Below, piece after piece: positions 30,113 to 40,448 of a stretch of 64,000 bases of DNA. The stretch is from the NCBI RefSeq assembly GCF_011290485.1, contig NZ_CP048029.1, forward strand, positions 2,800,501 through 2,864,500. Direction: 5' to 3'. Made by a program: the position numbers and the translations under genes. Below the pieces are notes generated by a model that saw only the letters and a list, made by a program, of their open reading frames with translations, ran no database searches and had not been told where the DNA came from. The DNA comes from Caldichromatium japonicum (GTDB taxonomy: Bacteria; Pseudomonadota; Gammaproteobacteria; Chromatiales; Chromatiaceae). Each line of letters begins with the position of its first letter. Position 1 is the first letter of the stretch.

Positions 30113-31033
30113 ATGACCTCCCATCAGACAGCATGCCGGCATCTGCTCTCACTGCGCGACCTCACCTTGGATGAGGCGCGCGCCCTGATCGCCCGAGCCA
30201 TCGAGCTTAAACGCATGCAGACCGCGGGTCAGGCATTCAGACCGCTCGTCGGCAAGACGCTGGCGATGATCTTCGAGAAGTCATCGACCCGCACCCGGGT
30301 CTCGTTTGAGGTCGGCATGGCCCAGCTCGGCGGTCACGCACTCTTTCTTTCACCGCGCGACACCCAGCTCGGGCGCGGCGAGCCGATCGAGGATAGTGCC
30401 CGCGTCATCTCACGGATGGTCGATGCGGTCATGATCCGTACCTTTGAGCAACAGACCGTCGAGCGCTTCGCCGCCCATTCGCGGGTCCCTGTCATCAATG
30501 GGCTCACCGACCGCTATCACCCCTGCCAGGTGCTCGCCGATCTTCAGACCTTCTACGAACACCGCGGCGAGATCCAGGGCAAGCGAGTGGCCTGGGTGGG
30601 GGATGGCAATAATATGTGTCAGACCTTCATGGAGGCAGCCTTGCTTTTTGAGTTTGAGCTCTGCGTCGCCTGTCCCGAGGGATTCGAGCCGGATGCCGAG
30701 CTCATCGCCGCCTGCGGCGACCGCTGCCGAATCCTACGCGACCCCCGGGAGGCCGTGCAGGGTGCCCATCTGATCGCAACCGACGTCTGGGCGAGCATGG
30801 GCCAAGAAGAGGACCTTGATCGGCGGCGAGCGGCCTTTGCCCCCTATCAGGTCACAGATGCGCTCATGGATCTCGCCGATCCCTCGGCAATCTTTATGCA
30901 CTGCCTACCGGCACACCGTGGCGAAGAGGTGACAGATTCAATCATCGATGGTCCGCGCTCGGTCGTCTGGGACGAGGCCGAAAACCGGCTGCATCTGCAA
31001 AAGGCCCTGCTTGAGTTCCTGATCCCGCATTAA
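30113..31033 (+). CDS. argF: Ornithine carbamoyltransferase
   Basis: This 306-residue enzyme forms citrulline from ornithine and carbamoyl phosphate. The carbamoyl-phosphate loop [12 protein letters not shown], the [14 protein letters not shown] block and the ornithine-site [13 protein letters not shown] are all present. It sits just after argD. Confidence 0.96.
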   Translation: MTSHQTACRHLLSLRDLTLDEARALIARAIELKRMQTAGQAFRPLVGKTLAMIFEKSSTRTRVSFEVGMAQLGGHALFLSPRDTQLGRGEPIEDSARVISRMVDAVMIRTFEQQTVERFAAHSRVPVINGLTDRYHPCQVLADLQTFYEHRGEIQGKRVAWVGDGNNMCQTFMEAALLFEFELCVACPEGFEPDAELIAACGDRCRILRDPREAVQGAHLIATDVWASMGQEEDLDRRRAAFAPYQVTDALMDLADPSAIFMHCLPAHRGEEVTDSIIDGPRSVVWDEAENRLHLQKALLEFLIPH

Positions 31034-31523
31034 CCATCTTGCGCCGTTCTTTCAGCCGAACCCCTTTGCACCGCCCTATTCCTGCGCTTGGCCGTTTCGG
31101 TGAGTCACCTGATCCAGGAAGCACCGAAGAGACCGTTAGCCATCATTTCAGGGCAAGCCAACCCCCTCATTCTGGAGTAAGCCGGAATCCATCCCATCCG
31201 CCAGTGTTATCTTTTCGGATCGACGCCCTTTTTTGACTTCGCGCCGGTCAATTTGCCGCAACAGTCTCAACCGGCGGCAGGGTATCCCTGCAAGGGTTGG
31301 GCGAGATGGTAGAGACACTACGTCAACCGTACAAACCGGTCTGGCAGCAAGCAGCCAGCAGCAAGGAAGGCGGAGACTGCCCCCAGCCCTCCTCTGGGCG
31401 AAGACACCGCCAGGGCTGTAAGCAGGAGGTTTCTGCATCGTTTAGATGCGGCGTTATACTCTCTCCATCCCTGTCAACAGCGCCGGCAGCACGCCAGCGC
31501 CTCGCTAAAGGTCCCTGTTCGCC
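31034..31523. other. 490-base intergenic region between argF and ilvD
   Basis: I see no convincing gene here. It contains a partial dispersed palindromic repeat near 31170-31190, a palindrome GCAGGG-TAT-CCCTGC near 31275, an inverted repeat GCATC-GTTTA-GATGC near 31436, and a TATACT hexamer at 31455 that could be a -10 box for ilvD although no good -35 is apparent. Confidence 0.5.
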
Positions 31524-33365
31524 ATGCCCGAATATCGTTCGAGAACCACCACCCAGGGTCGCAACATGGCCGGTGCCCGCGCGCTGTGGCGCGCAACTGG
31601 ACTGACCGATGAAGACTTCCAAAAGCCCATCATCGCCATCGCCAATTCATACACCCAGTTTGTCCCCGGTCATGTCCATCTGAAGGACCTGGGGCAGTTG
31701 GTGGCAACCGCCATCGCCGAGGCGGGCGGGGTGGCGCGCGAGTTCAATACCATCGCGATCGACGACGGGATCGCCATGGGACACGCAGGGATGCTCTATT
31801 CGCTCCCTTCGCGCGAGCTCATCGCCGACTCGGTCGAATATATGGTCAATGCCCATTGTGCCGACGCCTTGGTGTGTCTCTCCAATTGCGACAAGATCAC
31901 GCCTGGGATGCTGATGGCCGCGCTGCGCCTCAATATCCCGACGGTCTTTGTCTCCGGCGGGCCGATGGAGGCGGGCAAGGTCAGGCGCGGTGAGACCGAG
32001 CTCAAGCTCGACCTCATCGATGCGATGGTGGCCGCCGCCAATCCCAACGAGAGCGACGAGTTGGTCGCGGCCCTCGAGCGCTCGGCCTGCCCTACCTGTG
32101 GTTCATGCTCTGGGCTCTTTACCGCCAATTCGATGAATTCACTGGTCGAGGCCCTGGGCCTGGCGTTGCCGGGCAATGGGACCTTGGTCGCGACCCATGC
32201 GCGCCGGCGCGAACTGTTTTTGGAAGCAGGTCGCCTGATCGTGGATCTGGCCCGCAGATATTATGAGCAGGGCGATGAGCGGGTCCTGCCGCGTTCGATC
32301 GCAAGCTTTCAGGCCTTCGAGAACGCCATGAGCCTGGACATCGCCATGGGTGGATCGACCAATACGGTGTTGCATCTCTTGGCTGCGGCGCATGAGGCCG
32401 CGGTCCCATTCGGCATGGCTGATATCGACCGTCTAAGTCGCAAGGTCCCCAACCTCTGCAAGGTCGCCCCCTCCAGCCAGTATCACATGGAAGACGTCCA
32501 TCGCGCCGGCGGGATCATGGCGATCCTGAGTGAACTCGAGCACGCTGGGCTCCTCCATACCGAGGTGCCGACCGTCCATAGCCCGACCCTCGGCGAGGCC
32601 ATCGCTCACTGGGATGTGCGCCGAAGCAATGATCCTAAAGCCCAGCAGCGGTTTCGCGCTGCACCCGGCGGCATCCCCACCCAGGTGCCGTTCAGCCAGG
32701 AGACCGAATGGGCGCTCGACCTCGACCGGGCAAACGGCTGTATCCGCGCTTACGAACATGCCTATAGCCAAGACGGGGGGCTTGCGGTCCTCTATGGCAA
32801 CCTCGCTGCAGAGGGCTGTATCGTCAAGACTGCAGGCGTGGATCCGGCGCTTTTGACCTTTCGCGGTCCGGCAAGGATCTTTGAAAGCCAAGAGGAGGCA
32901 GTGGACGGCATCCTCAACGACCGCGTGCAGCCAGGCGAGGTGGTGGTCATCCGTTATGAAGGACCCAAGGGGGGGCCGGGGATGCAGGAGATGCTCTACC
33001 CCACGAGCTATCTCAAGTCCAAGGGCCTGGGTAAGCTCTGTGCCCTGGTCACCGACGGGCGCTTTTCGGGCGGGACCTCGGGGCTGTCCATCGGTCATGT
33101 CTCGCCCGAGGCCGCGGCAGGGGGGGTGATCGCCCTAGTCGAGGAGGGGGATCTGATCGAGATCGATATCCCCAACCGCCGTATCGAGCTTTTGGTGAGC
33201 GAGGACGAGCTCAACCGCCGCCGCCAGGTGATGGAGACGCGCGGTCACCATGCCTGGAAACCTCTGACCCGTCAGCGCCAGGTCTCGCAAGCGCTCAGGG
33301 CCTATGCCGCATTCACCACCAGCGCCGCGCAAGGGGCGGTGCGCGATCTGACACGATTCAGCTAG
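31524..33365 (+). CDS. ilvD: Dihydroxy-acid dehydratase
   Basis: This 613-residue iron-sulfur enzyme makes the 2-oxo acids of valine and isoleucine synthesis. Cluster cysteines lie in [11 protein letters not shown] and [17 protein letters not shown]. The family signatures [16 protein letters not shown] and [23 protein letters not shown] are intact. Length is normal. moaB follows 10 bases later, so ilvD may share a transcript with the molybdopterin genes. Confidence 0.96.
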   Translation: MPEYRSRTTTQGRNMAGARALWRATGLTDEDFQKPIIAIANSYTQFVPGHVHLKDLGQLVATAIAEAGGVAREFNTIAIDDGIAMGHAGMLYSLPSRELIADSVEYMVNAHCADALVCLSNCDKITPGMLMAALRLNIPTVFVSGGPMEAGKVRRGETELKLDLIDAMVAAANPNESDELVAALERSACPTCGSCSGLFTANSMNSLVEALGLALPGNGTLVATHARRRELFLEAGRLIVDLARRYYEQGDERVLPRSIASFQAFENAMSLDIAMGGSTNTVLHLLAAAHEAAVPFGMADIDRLSRKVPNLCKVAPSSQYHMEDVHRAGGIMAILSELEHAGLLHTEVPTVHSPTLGEAIAHWDVRRSNDPKAQQRFRAAPGGIPTQVPFSQETEWALDLDRANGCIRAYEHAYSQDGGLAVLYGNLAAEGCIVKTAGVDPALLTFRGPARIFESQEEAVDGILNDRVQPGEVVVIRYEGPKGGPGMQEMLYPTSYLKSKGLGKLCALVTDGRFSGGTSGLSIGHVSPEAAAGGVIALVEEGDLIEIDIPNRRIELLVSEDELNRRRQVMETRGHHAWKPLTRQRQVSQALRAYAAFTTSAAQGAVRDLTRFS

Positions 33366-33375
33366 GTGAACATCT

Positions 33376-33906
33376 ATGTCTGGACATTCCGCTCAGCAAG
33401 CGTTCCAACCGCTGAATCTGGCGATACTCACCGTCTCGGACAGCCGCGATGAGACGACCGATCGCTCGGGCCAGTTATTGATCGAGTCAGCGCAGGCGGC
33501 AGGTCATCGGGTGGTGGCGCGCGAGATCGTCCCCGATGACCGCTACCGCTTGCGCGCCGTCTTTTCGCGCTGGATCGCCGACCCTGAGATCGCGGCGATC
33601 ATCAGCACCGGCGGGACGGGGATCACTGGACGCGACTGTACCCCAGAGGCCGTGCTACCCCTGCTCGATAAGGAGCTGCCTGGATTCGGCGAACTCTTTC
33701 GCAGCCTCTCATTCACTGAGATCGGGACCTCCACCATCCAGTCGCGGGCGCTCGCAGGGATCGCCAATGCCACCCTGATCTTTTGTCTGCCGGGCTCAAC
33801 GGGGGCCTGTCGCACTGCTTGGGAGCGGATCCTCAAGCCCCAGCTCGACAGCCGCACCCAACCTTGCAACTTCGTTCAACTTCTGCCGCGATTGCGCGAG
33901 TCATGA
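33376..33906 (+). CDS. moaB: Molybdenum cofactor protein MoaB (molybdopterin adenylyltransferase-like)
   Basis: The 176-residue protein has the MoaB/Mog fold motifs ILTVSDSRDETTDRSG, IISTGGTGITGRDCTPEAV and LPGSTGACRTAWE. MoaB/MogA proteins adenylylate molybdopterin before metal insertion. Its TGA overlaps the ATG of moeA by four bases (ATGA), a sign of translational coupling. Confidence 0.93.
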   Translation: MSGHSAQQAFQPLNLAILTVSDSRDETTDRSGQLLIESAQAAGHRVVAREIVPDDRYRLRAVFSRWIADPEIAAIISTGGTGITGRDCTPEAVLPLLDKELPGFGELFRSLSFTEIGTSTIQSRALAGIANATLIFCLPGSTGACRTAWERILKPQLDSRTQPCNFVQLLPRLRES

Positions 33907-35141
33907 GCCAGACCTCCTGCACCAGTAAACCCAAGGCCCTGACCCTGGATCAGGCCGTCGCCCGGCTGATCCAGGCTGTTCAGCCGCTCACCGAGACCGA
34001 AACGGTCGCCTTGGCCGATGCGCTCGGTCGCGTCCTGGCCGAGCCCGTGAGGAGCGCTATCGACGTACCCCCTTGGGATAACAGTGCCATGGACGGCTAT
34101 ACCATCCGGATCTCTGACCTTGCCGCAAGCGGTGGGTGTCTGCCGATCGCCCAGCGCATCCCCGCCGGACACATGGGCGAGCCGCTCGCACTGGGGACGG
34201 CGGCGCGGATATTCACTGGCGCACCCATCCCCGATGGCGCGGATACCGTGGTCATCCAAGAGGTCTGTCGCGAATCTGCGGGCGAGGTCCAGATCCCGCT
34301 GGACATCCAGGTTGGCGCCAATATCCGCCGCCGCGGCGAGGATATCCGCGAGGGCAGCACGGTGCTCGCCGCGGGGACGCGCCTTTCCCCTCAGCACCTG
34401 GGGCTTGCGGCCTCGATCGGGTGCAGCGCCCTGCAGGTCTATCGCCGCCTGCGGGTCGCGATCCTGACCACCGGTGATGAGATCGTTGAGCCCGGGGTCC
34501 CCTTACAGCAGGGCCAGATCTATAACTCGAACTGGTATCTCTTGGCCGGGCTCTTGCGTCACTGGGGGTGCGAGGTTTTGGATCTCGGGATTGTGCACGA
34601 TGACCTGGGGGCAACGGTTGCCGCCTTAAACCAAGCATCGAAGGCGGATCTCATCATCGCCAGCGGCGGGGCCTCGGTCGGCGACAAGGATCACCTCAGA
34701 CCTGCGGTCGAGCAGCTCGGCCAGCTCGAGTTCAGCGAGATTAGGATCCGCCCGGGCAAGCCGGTAGCCTTTGGTCGGGTTGGCCAAACGCCCATCCTCG
34801 GCTGCCCAGGCAATCCTGTCTCGCTCTTTGTGACCGCGCTCCTTTTCGCCCGCCCCCTGATCCGACGATTGCAGGGGATCGATCCCGATCATCCACCGCG
34901 TCTGTTGCCGGTGCGCGCGGCCTTCGATTGGCCCAAGCCCGATCGCCGGATGGAGTTTCATCGCGCGCGCCTGGTTCGTTTGGAAGACGGCGAGCTGGGT
35001 GTAGAAGTCTATCCCAGCCGCTCGTCAGCGGTGCTCTCCTCGGTCGTCTGGGCCGATGGGTTCGTCCAGCTCGAGCCCGAGCGAGTCTTGCAACGCGGCG
35101 ATCGGGTCGAGTTCTTGCCCTTTTCCGAACTTTTGAGTTGA
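33903..35141 (+). CDS. moeA: Molybdopterin molybdenumtransferase MoeA
   Basis: The 412-residue protein starts MSQTSCTSKPKALTLDQAVARL. It has VPPWDNSAMDGYTIR with the conserved Asp, GAPIPDGADTVV, ILTTGDEIVEPG, ASGGASVGDKDHLRPA and GCPGNPVSLFVTALLF. MoeA inserts molybdate into adenylylated molybdopterin made by MoaB/MogA-type enzymes. It sits between moaB and moaD. Confidence 0.95.
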   Translation: MSQTSCTSKPKALTLDQAVARLIQAVQPLTETETVALADALGRVLAEPVRSAIDVPPWDNSAMDGYTIRISDLAASGGCLPIAQRIPAGHMGEPLALGTAARIFTGAPIPDGADTVVIQEVCRESAGEVQIPLDIQVGANIRRRGEDIREGSTVLAAGTRLSPQHLGLAASIGCSALQVYRRLRVAILTTGDEIVEPGVPLQQGQIYNSNWYLLAGLLRHWGCEVLDLGIVHDDLGATVAALNQASKADLIIASGGASVGDKDHLRPAVEQLGQLEFSEIRIRPGKPVAFGRVGQTPILGCPGNPVSLFVTALLFARPLIRRLQGIDPDHPPRLLPVRAAFDWPKPDRRMEFHRARLVRLEDGELGVEVYPSRSSAVLSSVVWADGFVQLEPERVLQRGDRVEFLPFSELLS

Positions 35142-35151
35142 GTGTAAGGCC

Positions 35152-35406
35152 ATGATCTGGGTCCGCTATTTCGCCAGCCTGCGCGAGCGCCTCGGGGTCT
35201 CCGAGGAACATCTCGATTGGTATGAGGAGCTCGGCACTGTCAGCGCCCTGCGTGCCTCCCTGTGCGGACGCGGCGGCGTCTGGGCCGATTCCCTGGCCCC
35301 CGACCAGCAGGTCCTCTGCGCCGTCAATCAAGAGCTCTCCCCGCCAGGGGCCCAGGTGCGCGATGGCGATGAGGTCGCATTCTTTCCGCCGGTGACAGGT
35401 GGCTAG
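35152..35406 (+). CDS. moaD: Molybdopterin synthase sulfur carrier subunit MoaD
   Basis: The 84-residue ubiquitin-like protein begins MIWVRYFASLRERLG and ends FFPPVTGG. The C-terminal Gly-Gly is thiocarboxylated to supply sulfur for the dithiolene. A moaE partner is not visible in this cluster. Confidence 0.93.
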   Translation: MIWVRYFASLRERLGVSEEHLDWYEELGTVSALRASLCGRGGVWADSLAPDQQVLCAVNQELSPPGAQVRDGDEVAFFPPVTGG

Positions 35407-35409
35407 CGC

Positions 35410-35841
35410 ATGGAACCCGATGTACCCCTTGATCCTCCCGAGGATCTGATCGAACCGCCAACCCAGGGCCCTTCCCCTTGGCAGCAACCCTTACCTGCCT
35501 CAGCCACGAAGGGGTTCAAGGGCTGGGGCGATGAGGGCGGCGAGCGCCTGGTGCCCCCGTTGCGGGAGACCGCCAGGCCCCGCGACCCCCTCATTCGCGC
35601 CGCCGAAACCGCCCAGCGGCGCCCTTCCCCGCCGCCGTCGTCCCCGCCGCCGTCCAGAAACGCCAAACAGCTCGTCGCCGAGCTGTTGCGCCAATTGCCC
35701 GAGGATTGCACCATCGAGGAGATCCAGTGGCAGCTCTATGCCCTGGAAAAGGCCCAGCGCGGGCGCGAGGACATCGCCCAGGGGCGCGGTTATCTCAATA
35801 GCGAAGCCAAGCAGCGCCTCGACCGATGGCTGGAGAGCTGA
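35410..35841 (+). CDS. Antitoxin-like protein with a proline-rich N-terminal extension
   Basis: The first 80 or so of 143 residues are low-complexity and rich in Pro, Arg and Ser. The last 60 (AELLRQLPEDCTIEEIQWQL, then YALEKAQRGREDIAQGRG and EAKQRLDRWL) match the pattern of short antitoxins paired with RelE/ParE toxins, which usually read LPEDxTxEDIxYRLYVxxKIxxGLADxxxGR and end KRRLxxWL. The gene starts 4 bases after moaD and overlaps the following toxin-like gene by 16 bases. The extension is atypical. An internal start nearer residue 85 would give a standard antitoxin, but I see no ATG there. Confidence 0.6.
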   Translation: MEPDVPLDPPEDLIEPPTQGPSPWQQPLPASATKGFKGWGDEGGERLVPPLRETARPRDPLIRAAETAQRRPSPPPSSPPPSRNAKQLVAELLRQLPEDCTIEEIQWQLYALEKAQRGREDIAQGRGYLNSEAKQRLDRWLES

Positions 35842-36119
35842 TCTGGTCGCGCACTGCGCTCGATGACCTGGAAGCGCTCGCCACCTTCACCGGCCGCGGC
35901 TCTTGGACCCAGGCGCGGCGTCTGGTCGAGCAGGTTTTGGTAGCCGCCGAACGCCTGTTGGTTCGTGCCGAGTCTCGGTGGGGGCAGATGGAGGACGGCA
36001 TCCGCGCCTGTCGCATCCAGGGCTGGTCGCTGCTCTATGAGCGCCAGGGCCAAGACATCCATCTCCTGGCGATTGTCCAGGCGCCTTTATCATCTACCCC
36101 CGCGCGCAGTGCGCCTTAG
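35826..36119 (+). CDS. RelE/ParE-type toxin-like protein
   Basis: The 97-residue product starts MAGELIWSRTALDDLEALATF and continues with an ARRLVEQVLVAAERLL helix, then GIRACRIQGWSLLYERQGQDIHLLAIVQA. This helix-helix-beta layout, with an Arg-rich strand and a terminal hydrophobic strand, fits the RelE/ParE superfamily, whose members cut ribosome-bound mRNA or block gyrase. It overlaps the upstream antitoxin-like gene, the normal arrangement for such pairs. The C-terminus after the last strand is short and odd (PLSSTPARSAP). The assignment rests on pattern only. Confidence 0.6.
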   Translation: MAGELIWSRTALDDLEALATFTGRGSWTQARRLVEQVLVAAERLLVRAESRWGQMEDGIRACRIQGWSLLYERQGQDIHLLAIVQAPLSSTPARSAP

Positions 36120-36417
36120 CTGTAAGGTGCGCAATGCACACCCTACGCCAGTCTGCCGCACCGTCTGTGTTGGGAGTGTATTTCGAGGGGCAACCGGCCA
36201 ACACGAGCGCATCTTGGGTGTGTCGAATGCGGCTTCGTGGAACAGGCCGAAGCGACTCAAGGGCGGATCAATACTGCGCTTGAGCGCTGGAGGCATCTTT
36301 AGCCTTCAGACTGAAGGGGATGAAAAAGGCCGGGATCGTCCGCCCTCCAAAAAACCAAAGGGTGCCGGTCCGAGGACAGGTTAGGGGGATGGGCATAATG
36401 CTGCCCTTCCCCGCTCA
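36120..36417. other. Intergenic region between toxin-like gene and yjfJ-like gene
   Basis: About 300 bases without a supported gene. It contains GGTGCGCAATGCACACC, a short palindrome-like repeat, near 36126 and a purine-rich stretch around 36310-36360. I see no clear promoter or terminator. Confidence 0.4.
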
Positions 36418-37188
36418 CTATTGTTTGGCCTTGAGTCGCGCTAGACGTTCGCTGGCCGACTGGGCCGGTGCTGGTTCACCGCGGGCGGCGGCGAGCGCTG
36501 CGGCGAGATGCGGATCATCCTGCTCGGGGCGAGTGGGGGCCAACAGTCGGGCCTTGGCACTGGCGGCCTCGGCTTGGGCGCGATCACGCGCTGCCGCCTC
36601 TTGCATAGCCTTGAGTGCGACATTCAAACTGCTGGTTGCCGTACTTAAACCTGCAGCCCGACGTGCGGTCTCGGCCTGACGTTCGGCCTGGAGGCGCTGC
36701 TGAGCGGCGCGTTTCATATCACGCTCGGCCTGCTCCAACTGATGCCGCGCCTCCTTGAGCTTGGCGCCGGCCTCGGTATAGGCCCGCTCCAGCATCGCCA
36801 AAAACTCTTGGGCCTCCTGTGCCTCGCTGCGTTCGCGCTCGACCTCTGGGGTCATCTGTTCGAGCAGGTCAAGGAGGGTATTGAGGCTCTGCTCGAGGGC
36901 AGCGCGCTGACCGGGGTCGGTCTCAGCGGCAATCTGGGATTGCAGGAGCTCGGCAGCAGAAAGGCGCTGGTCGAGCAGCGACTGGATAGCGTCGGCCTCC
37001 TGCCGTTCGCGTTCATAGGCGGCACGCGCCTGGGCGACCTCCACTCCCAGGGCGTCGAGCTCTTCTTCCATGGCGCGCAGTTCTGCCTCGGTCGCACCCT
37101 TGGGGTCCCACCGGACCAGGGCCTCGATCCCTTTCTGGACGGTCTGATCGGTCTTGACCCCAAGGAAGTGGCGGATGAAGTTCAACAT
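36418..37188 (-). CDS. PspA/IM30-like coiled-coil protein (YjfJ-type)
   Basis: The product of about 256 residues starts MLNFIRHFLGVKTDQTVQKG and is almost wholly a charged, Ala/Glu/Arg-rich coiled coil with no membrane segment. The short amphipathic N-terminus before the coil recalls PspA-family membrane-binding proteins. The two upstream genes encode DUF350 and DUF2491 proteins, the same company kept by the PspA-like YjfJ in E. coli, which supports the call. It probably binds the inner membrane in an envelope-stress role. The ATG at 37188 is preferred to an upstream ATG at 37224. Confidence 0.68.
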   Translation of the reverse strand: MLNFIRHFLGVKTDQTVQKGIEALVRWDPKGATEAELRAMEEELDALGVEVAQARAAYERERQEADAIQSLLDQRLSAAELLQSQIAAETDPGQRAALEQSLNTLLDLLEQMTPEVERERSEAQEAQEFLAMLERAYTEAGAKLKEARHQLEQAERDMKRAAQQRLQAERQAETARRAAGLSTATSSLNVALKAMQEAAARDRAQAEAASAKARLLAPTRPEQDDPHLAAALAAARGEPAPAQSASERLARLKAKQ

Positions 37189-37236
37189 GATAGGGCGTTC
37201 CTGAAGGATGAGATGGACAATCAACAGGGCGCGGTT

Positions 37237-37662
37237 CTAGCCGGCCATAGCCCCGGCATTGAGGAGGGCCACGGCTAGTTGCACTCCGGCCAGATGCAAG
37301 GCAGCAGCGCGGTTGTCTGCAGCGATGGCCGCCGGCAGGTCGCGTGCAACTAGGACACACACGCCAAAGGTCAGTAATTGGATCGCTACGGCCACCATCC
37401 CCCAGAGCAGGATGTCGAGCCAAAACTGGCTGGTGGCAAGGGTGACGGCCAAAGGGATGGCCAGCGCGATCCAGGCAGCACCCAGGGTCAGGCCAGCTGC
37501 GAGTGTGCCTTGGCGGATCAGCTCATATTCGCGAAAGGGCGTGAGCTTGGTATACAAGGAGATACCGGCGAGCAATAGGCCGAGAGTAAGTGCCAGGTGC
37601 CACAGCAAGAGGGGCAGACCGCTGGTCAGGGCCTGCCAGAGCGAGGCGAGGGTTTCAGTCAC
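37237..37662 (-). CDS. DUF350 membrane protein (YjfL-type)
   Basis: The 141-residue protein has four predicted membrane helices: LLLWHLALTLGLLLAGISLY, then GLTLGAAWIALAIPLAVTLA, ILLWGMVAVAIQLLTFGVCV, and LHLAGVQLAVALLNAGAM. The EYELIRQGTLAAGLTLGAAW motif is the DUF350 core. DUF350 proteins are small inner-membrane proteins of unknown function, often in a set with DUF2491 and PspA-like proteins. It lies between those two genes here. Confidence 0.8.
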   Translation of the reverse strand: MTETLASLWQALTSGLPLLLWHLALTLGLLLAGISLYTKLTPFREYELIRQGTLAAGLTLGAAWIALAIPLAVTLATSQFWLDILLWGMVAVAIQLLTFGVCVLVARDLPAAIAADNRAAALHLAGVQLAVALLNAGAMAG

Positions 37663-37681
37663 GATCGAAACTCCAGCATGA

Positions 37682-39163
37682 TCAGTTGAGATTGAGGCTG
37701 GCGGGCGAGATGTCGATGCCGACGGTCAGCGACACCCAGGCACCGTTACCTTGTTCGTGAGCGGCGATCCACAGATATTCAAATTGCGGTGCCAGGCTTT
37801 GGGCGCCCGTGGGACGGACATAGAGCATGGCCTGCTGGCGACAGGGCGCCTCGTCTATCGCAGACTCAGTAAACTGGCGCGGCGTCAGACGCTTGGGTCC
37901 GGGTGACCATAAACGCTGATAGCGCACGCCGTCTTTGGTCTCGAACTCAGGCCAGCCGATCAGCCCCTGGTCAGGATCGAGCCAGACGGCCCATTCATCG
38001 GCATCGGCAGGCGCGACCTCGTCGAGATGCGAGAAATAACGGCATTCATCAGGCTGACCGCGCTTGTCCAGGTGGATCTGGATAAAGGCCGTGCCGCCTG
38101 CGACATAGAGCCGCTGCCAGACTTGGCCATCACCTGCGAGCTCGGTCAGGCGCTCGACCTCAACCAGGCCGCCTGTTCCCAGCGAGGGCGGCTGGACCTT
38201 AATCGTCTGACCACCCAGGATAAAGGGCGCCGGATCGAGCGCCAGCAGCATGCCCGGGCGTAGCCAAGTCGGCCGGGGCATCTGTCCGCTAGAGAAAGGC
38301 CGCTGCGTCTTGATGGCGACATCGCCAAAGAAACGCCGCCAAAGTAAGAGGCTGAGGATGGCGGCGAGCAAGAGGCCAAAGAGACCGGTCAGCAAGGCCG
38401 CAAAGGGAAAGGGCGCAGTTGCGGCTGTCCTGCGCTCCGCGAAGTGCGGTGGATAGCTCGGATCGCGGGGTCCGGAGAGGGCCGCCATGCCCGCATCCAA
38501 GGCGGCAAGCTGGCTGGCGACCGCCGGATCGCCTTGGGCGCGTGCCTCCGCCGCGGCGCGCCATTGGCGAAAGCCCGAATCCTCGGCATGATGATAAAAA
38601 AACTCGGTGACACCAGGTTGCGCAAGCCCAGCGAGCAGAATCCAGGGCCAGGCATTCGACCAGTCAAAGGCCGCTGGTAGGCGCGATCTCGCCGGCAGAT
38701 GCTGGCCAGATGCGACCGGTGCAGGATGCGGGGCAGAGAGATCAGCTGGCCATTGGACCGACGGGCGGCGCACGGCTGGGGGGGTGGAAACAGTCGAAGG
38801 TCGGCGAACCCGGGCCTCGCCGGCATCCTGGCCCGGGCGCTCGCGGGCGCGGAAGGCATCGAGCGCTTGGCGAGCAGCCTGGCGGGAGATGGCACGATCG
38901 GCGCTGCTGCCCGCAAGCGATGGGGCCGGCGTCGCGGCGCTTGGGAATGGACGACGATACCCCGCGCTCGTCGAAGCCGTGCGCCCTTGCCCCGGAGAGG
39001 CAGAGGGGGTACGCACCCCCAGCGATGAGCGTACCCCGCCGCTGTTGTCTGTCGGGGCCTTGCCCCAGCCATTGGCGGGCGCGATCAAGGCGATGGCCAA
39101 GACCAAGGACAGGGGCAGCAGGTTCAGACCGGAGCGAGGCGAGAGCATTGATTTGAGCGGCAA
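37682..39163 (-). CDS. DUF2491 protein with exported or membrane-anchored N-terminal extension (YjfK-type)
   Basis: The 493-residue product has an N-terminal hydrophobic segment ([20 protein letters not shown]). About 200 Pro/Ser/Ala-rich residues follow, then a membrane helix ([20 protein letters not shown]). The C-terminal 200 residues contain the DUF2491 pattern: [38 protein letters not shown], and the terminal [20 protein letters not shown] stretch. E. coli YjfK has only the C-terminal domain, so the long front half is an addition. It begins the three-gene minus-strand module. Confidence 0.72.
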   Translation of the reverse strand: MPLKSMLSPRSGLNLLPLSLVLAIALIAPANGWGKAPTDNSGGVRSSLGVRTPSASPGQGRTASTSAGYRRPFPSAATPAPSLAGSSADRAISRQAARQALDAFRARERPGQDAGEARVRRPSTVSTPPAVRRPSVQWPADLSAPHPAPVASGQHLPARSRLPAAFDWSNAWPWILLAGLAQPGVTEFFYHHAEDSGFRQWRAAAEARAQGDPAVASQLAALDAGMAALSGPRDPSYPPHFAERRTAATAPFPFAALLTGLFGLLLAAILSLLLWRRFFGDVAIKTQRPFSSGQMPRPTWLRPGMLLALDPAPFILGGQTIKVQPPSLGTGGLVEVERLTELAGDGQVWQRLYVAGGTAFIQIHLDKRGQPDECRYFSHLDEVAPADADEWAVWLDPDQGLIGWPEFETKDGVRYQRLWSPGPKRLTPRQFTESAIDEAPCRQQAMLYVRPTGAQSLAPQFEYLWIAAHEQGNGAWVSLTVGIDISPASLNLN

Positions 39164-39279
39164 ATGGGTTTAGGTTCATTCTGAACCCCCGACGGTCACC
39201 TGGCAACCGGCGCCCCTATGATGGATCTGACGGTCAACAGGCTGTCACTGAGGTCGCGTGTTTTACTGGCGAGGGGTCT

Positions 39280-40332
39280 ATGAATACACAACGATTGATC
39301 ACTGCCGCGGCCGGGGCCGAGGACAATACCCTCGAGCAGGCGATCCGTCCGCGCCGTTTGCGCGACTATGTTGGCCAACCGGCGGTCCGCGAACAGATGG
39401 AGATCTTCATCGGCGCAGCGCGGGCGCGCGCTGAGGCGCTCGACCATGTGCTGATCTTCGGACCGCCTGGCCTCGGCAAGACGACGCTCTCGCACATCAT
39501 CGCCCATGAGATGCAGGTCAATCTGCGCCAGACTTCGGGGCCAGTGCTGGAAAAGCCTGGCGATCTAGCCGCATTGCTCACCAACCTAGAGCCGGGCGAT
39601 GTGCTCTTCATCGATGAGATCCATCGCCTAAGCCCAGTGGTCGAGGAGGTCCTCTATCCGGCGATGGAGGATTATCAGCTCGATATCATGATCGGTGAGG
39701 GACCGGCAGCGCGTTCGATCAAGCTGGATCTGCCGCCGTTTACCCTGGTCGGCGCCACTACCCGTGCCGGGCTCTTGACCTCGCCGCTGCGCGACCGCTT
39801 CGGGATCGTCCAGCGGCTCGAATATTACACGGCTGAGGATCTGGCCCAGATCGTCATGCGTTCGGCGCAGATCCTGGGGATCGCAGCGGAACCGGCGGGC
39901 GCCGCCGAGATCGCGCGCCGCGCCCGCGGCACGCCAAGGATCGCCAATCGCCTACTGCGGCGGGTGCGCGACTATGCCCAGGTGCGCGGCGATGGCCGGA
40001 TCACCGCCGCGATCGCCGACCAGGCGCTCACTCTACTTAAGGTCGATGCGCGCGGGCTCGATCATCTCGATCGGCGGCTGTTGTCAACGATCATCGATAA
40101 GTTCGACGGCGGTCCCGTCGGGGTCGAGAGCCTGGCTACCGCCATCGGCGAGGAACGCGGCACCATCGAGGATGTGATCGAGCCCTTTTTGATCCAGCAG
40201 GGGTTCATGATGCGCACCCCGCGCGGGCGGGTGGCTACTGCATTGGCGTATCAGTACCTCGGGCTTCCTGCAAAATCGCTACCCACCTCAGACCTGCTCG
40301 CCCCCTTGGCCGCGGTCGGCAGCCAGCCCTGA
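39280..40332 (+). CDS. ruvB: Holliday junction branch migration helicase RuvB
   Basis: This 350-residue AAA+ motor drives branch migration with RuvA. The Walker A motif is [15 protein letters not shown], Walker B is LFIDEIHRL, and sensor 1 lies in [20 protein letters not shown] winged-helix C-terminus ends the protein. ruvA and ruvC, commonly upstream, are not in this stretch; the divergent DUF2491 gene takes that place. Confidence 0.97.
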   Translation: MNTQRLITAAAGAEDNTLEQAIRPRRLRDYVGQPAVREQMEIFIGAARARAEALDHVLIFGPPGLGKTTLSHIIAHEMQVNLRQTSGPVLEKPGDLAALLTNLEPGDVLFIDEIHRLSPVVEEVLYPAMEDYQLDIMIGEGPAARSIKLDLPPFTLVGATTRAGLLTSPLRDRFGIVQRLEYYTAEDLAQIVMRSAQILGIAAEPAGAAEIARRARGTPRIANRLLRRVRDYAQVRGDGRITAAIADQALTLLKVDARGLDHLDRRLLSTIIDKFDGGPVGVESLATAIGEERGTIEDVIEPFLIQQGFMMRTPRGRVATALAYQYLGLPAKSLPTSDLLAPLAAVGSQP

Positions 40333-40448
40333 AGTGTACCTTCAACCCATTTTGTTCTATGGTATAGGCGCCGCGCGCTCGCGCTCGCTGTAGCCGCGGC
40401 TATATCGAGAAGGTGTCCTTCTTACATCAATCATGTTGGAGAAGCGTC

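Noticed and set aside
39280-40332. Possible ruvA or ruvC upstream of ruvB
   Set aside because: The upstream DNA encodes the divergent DUF2491 protein, and no RuvA or RuvC motif is present.
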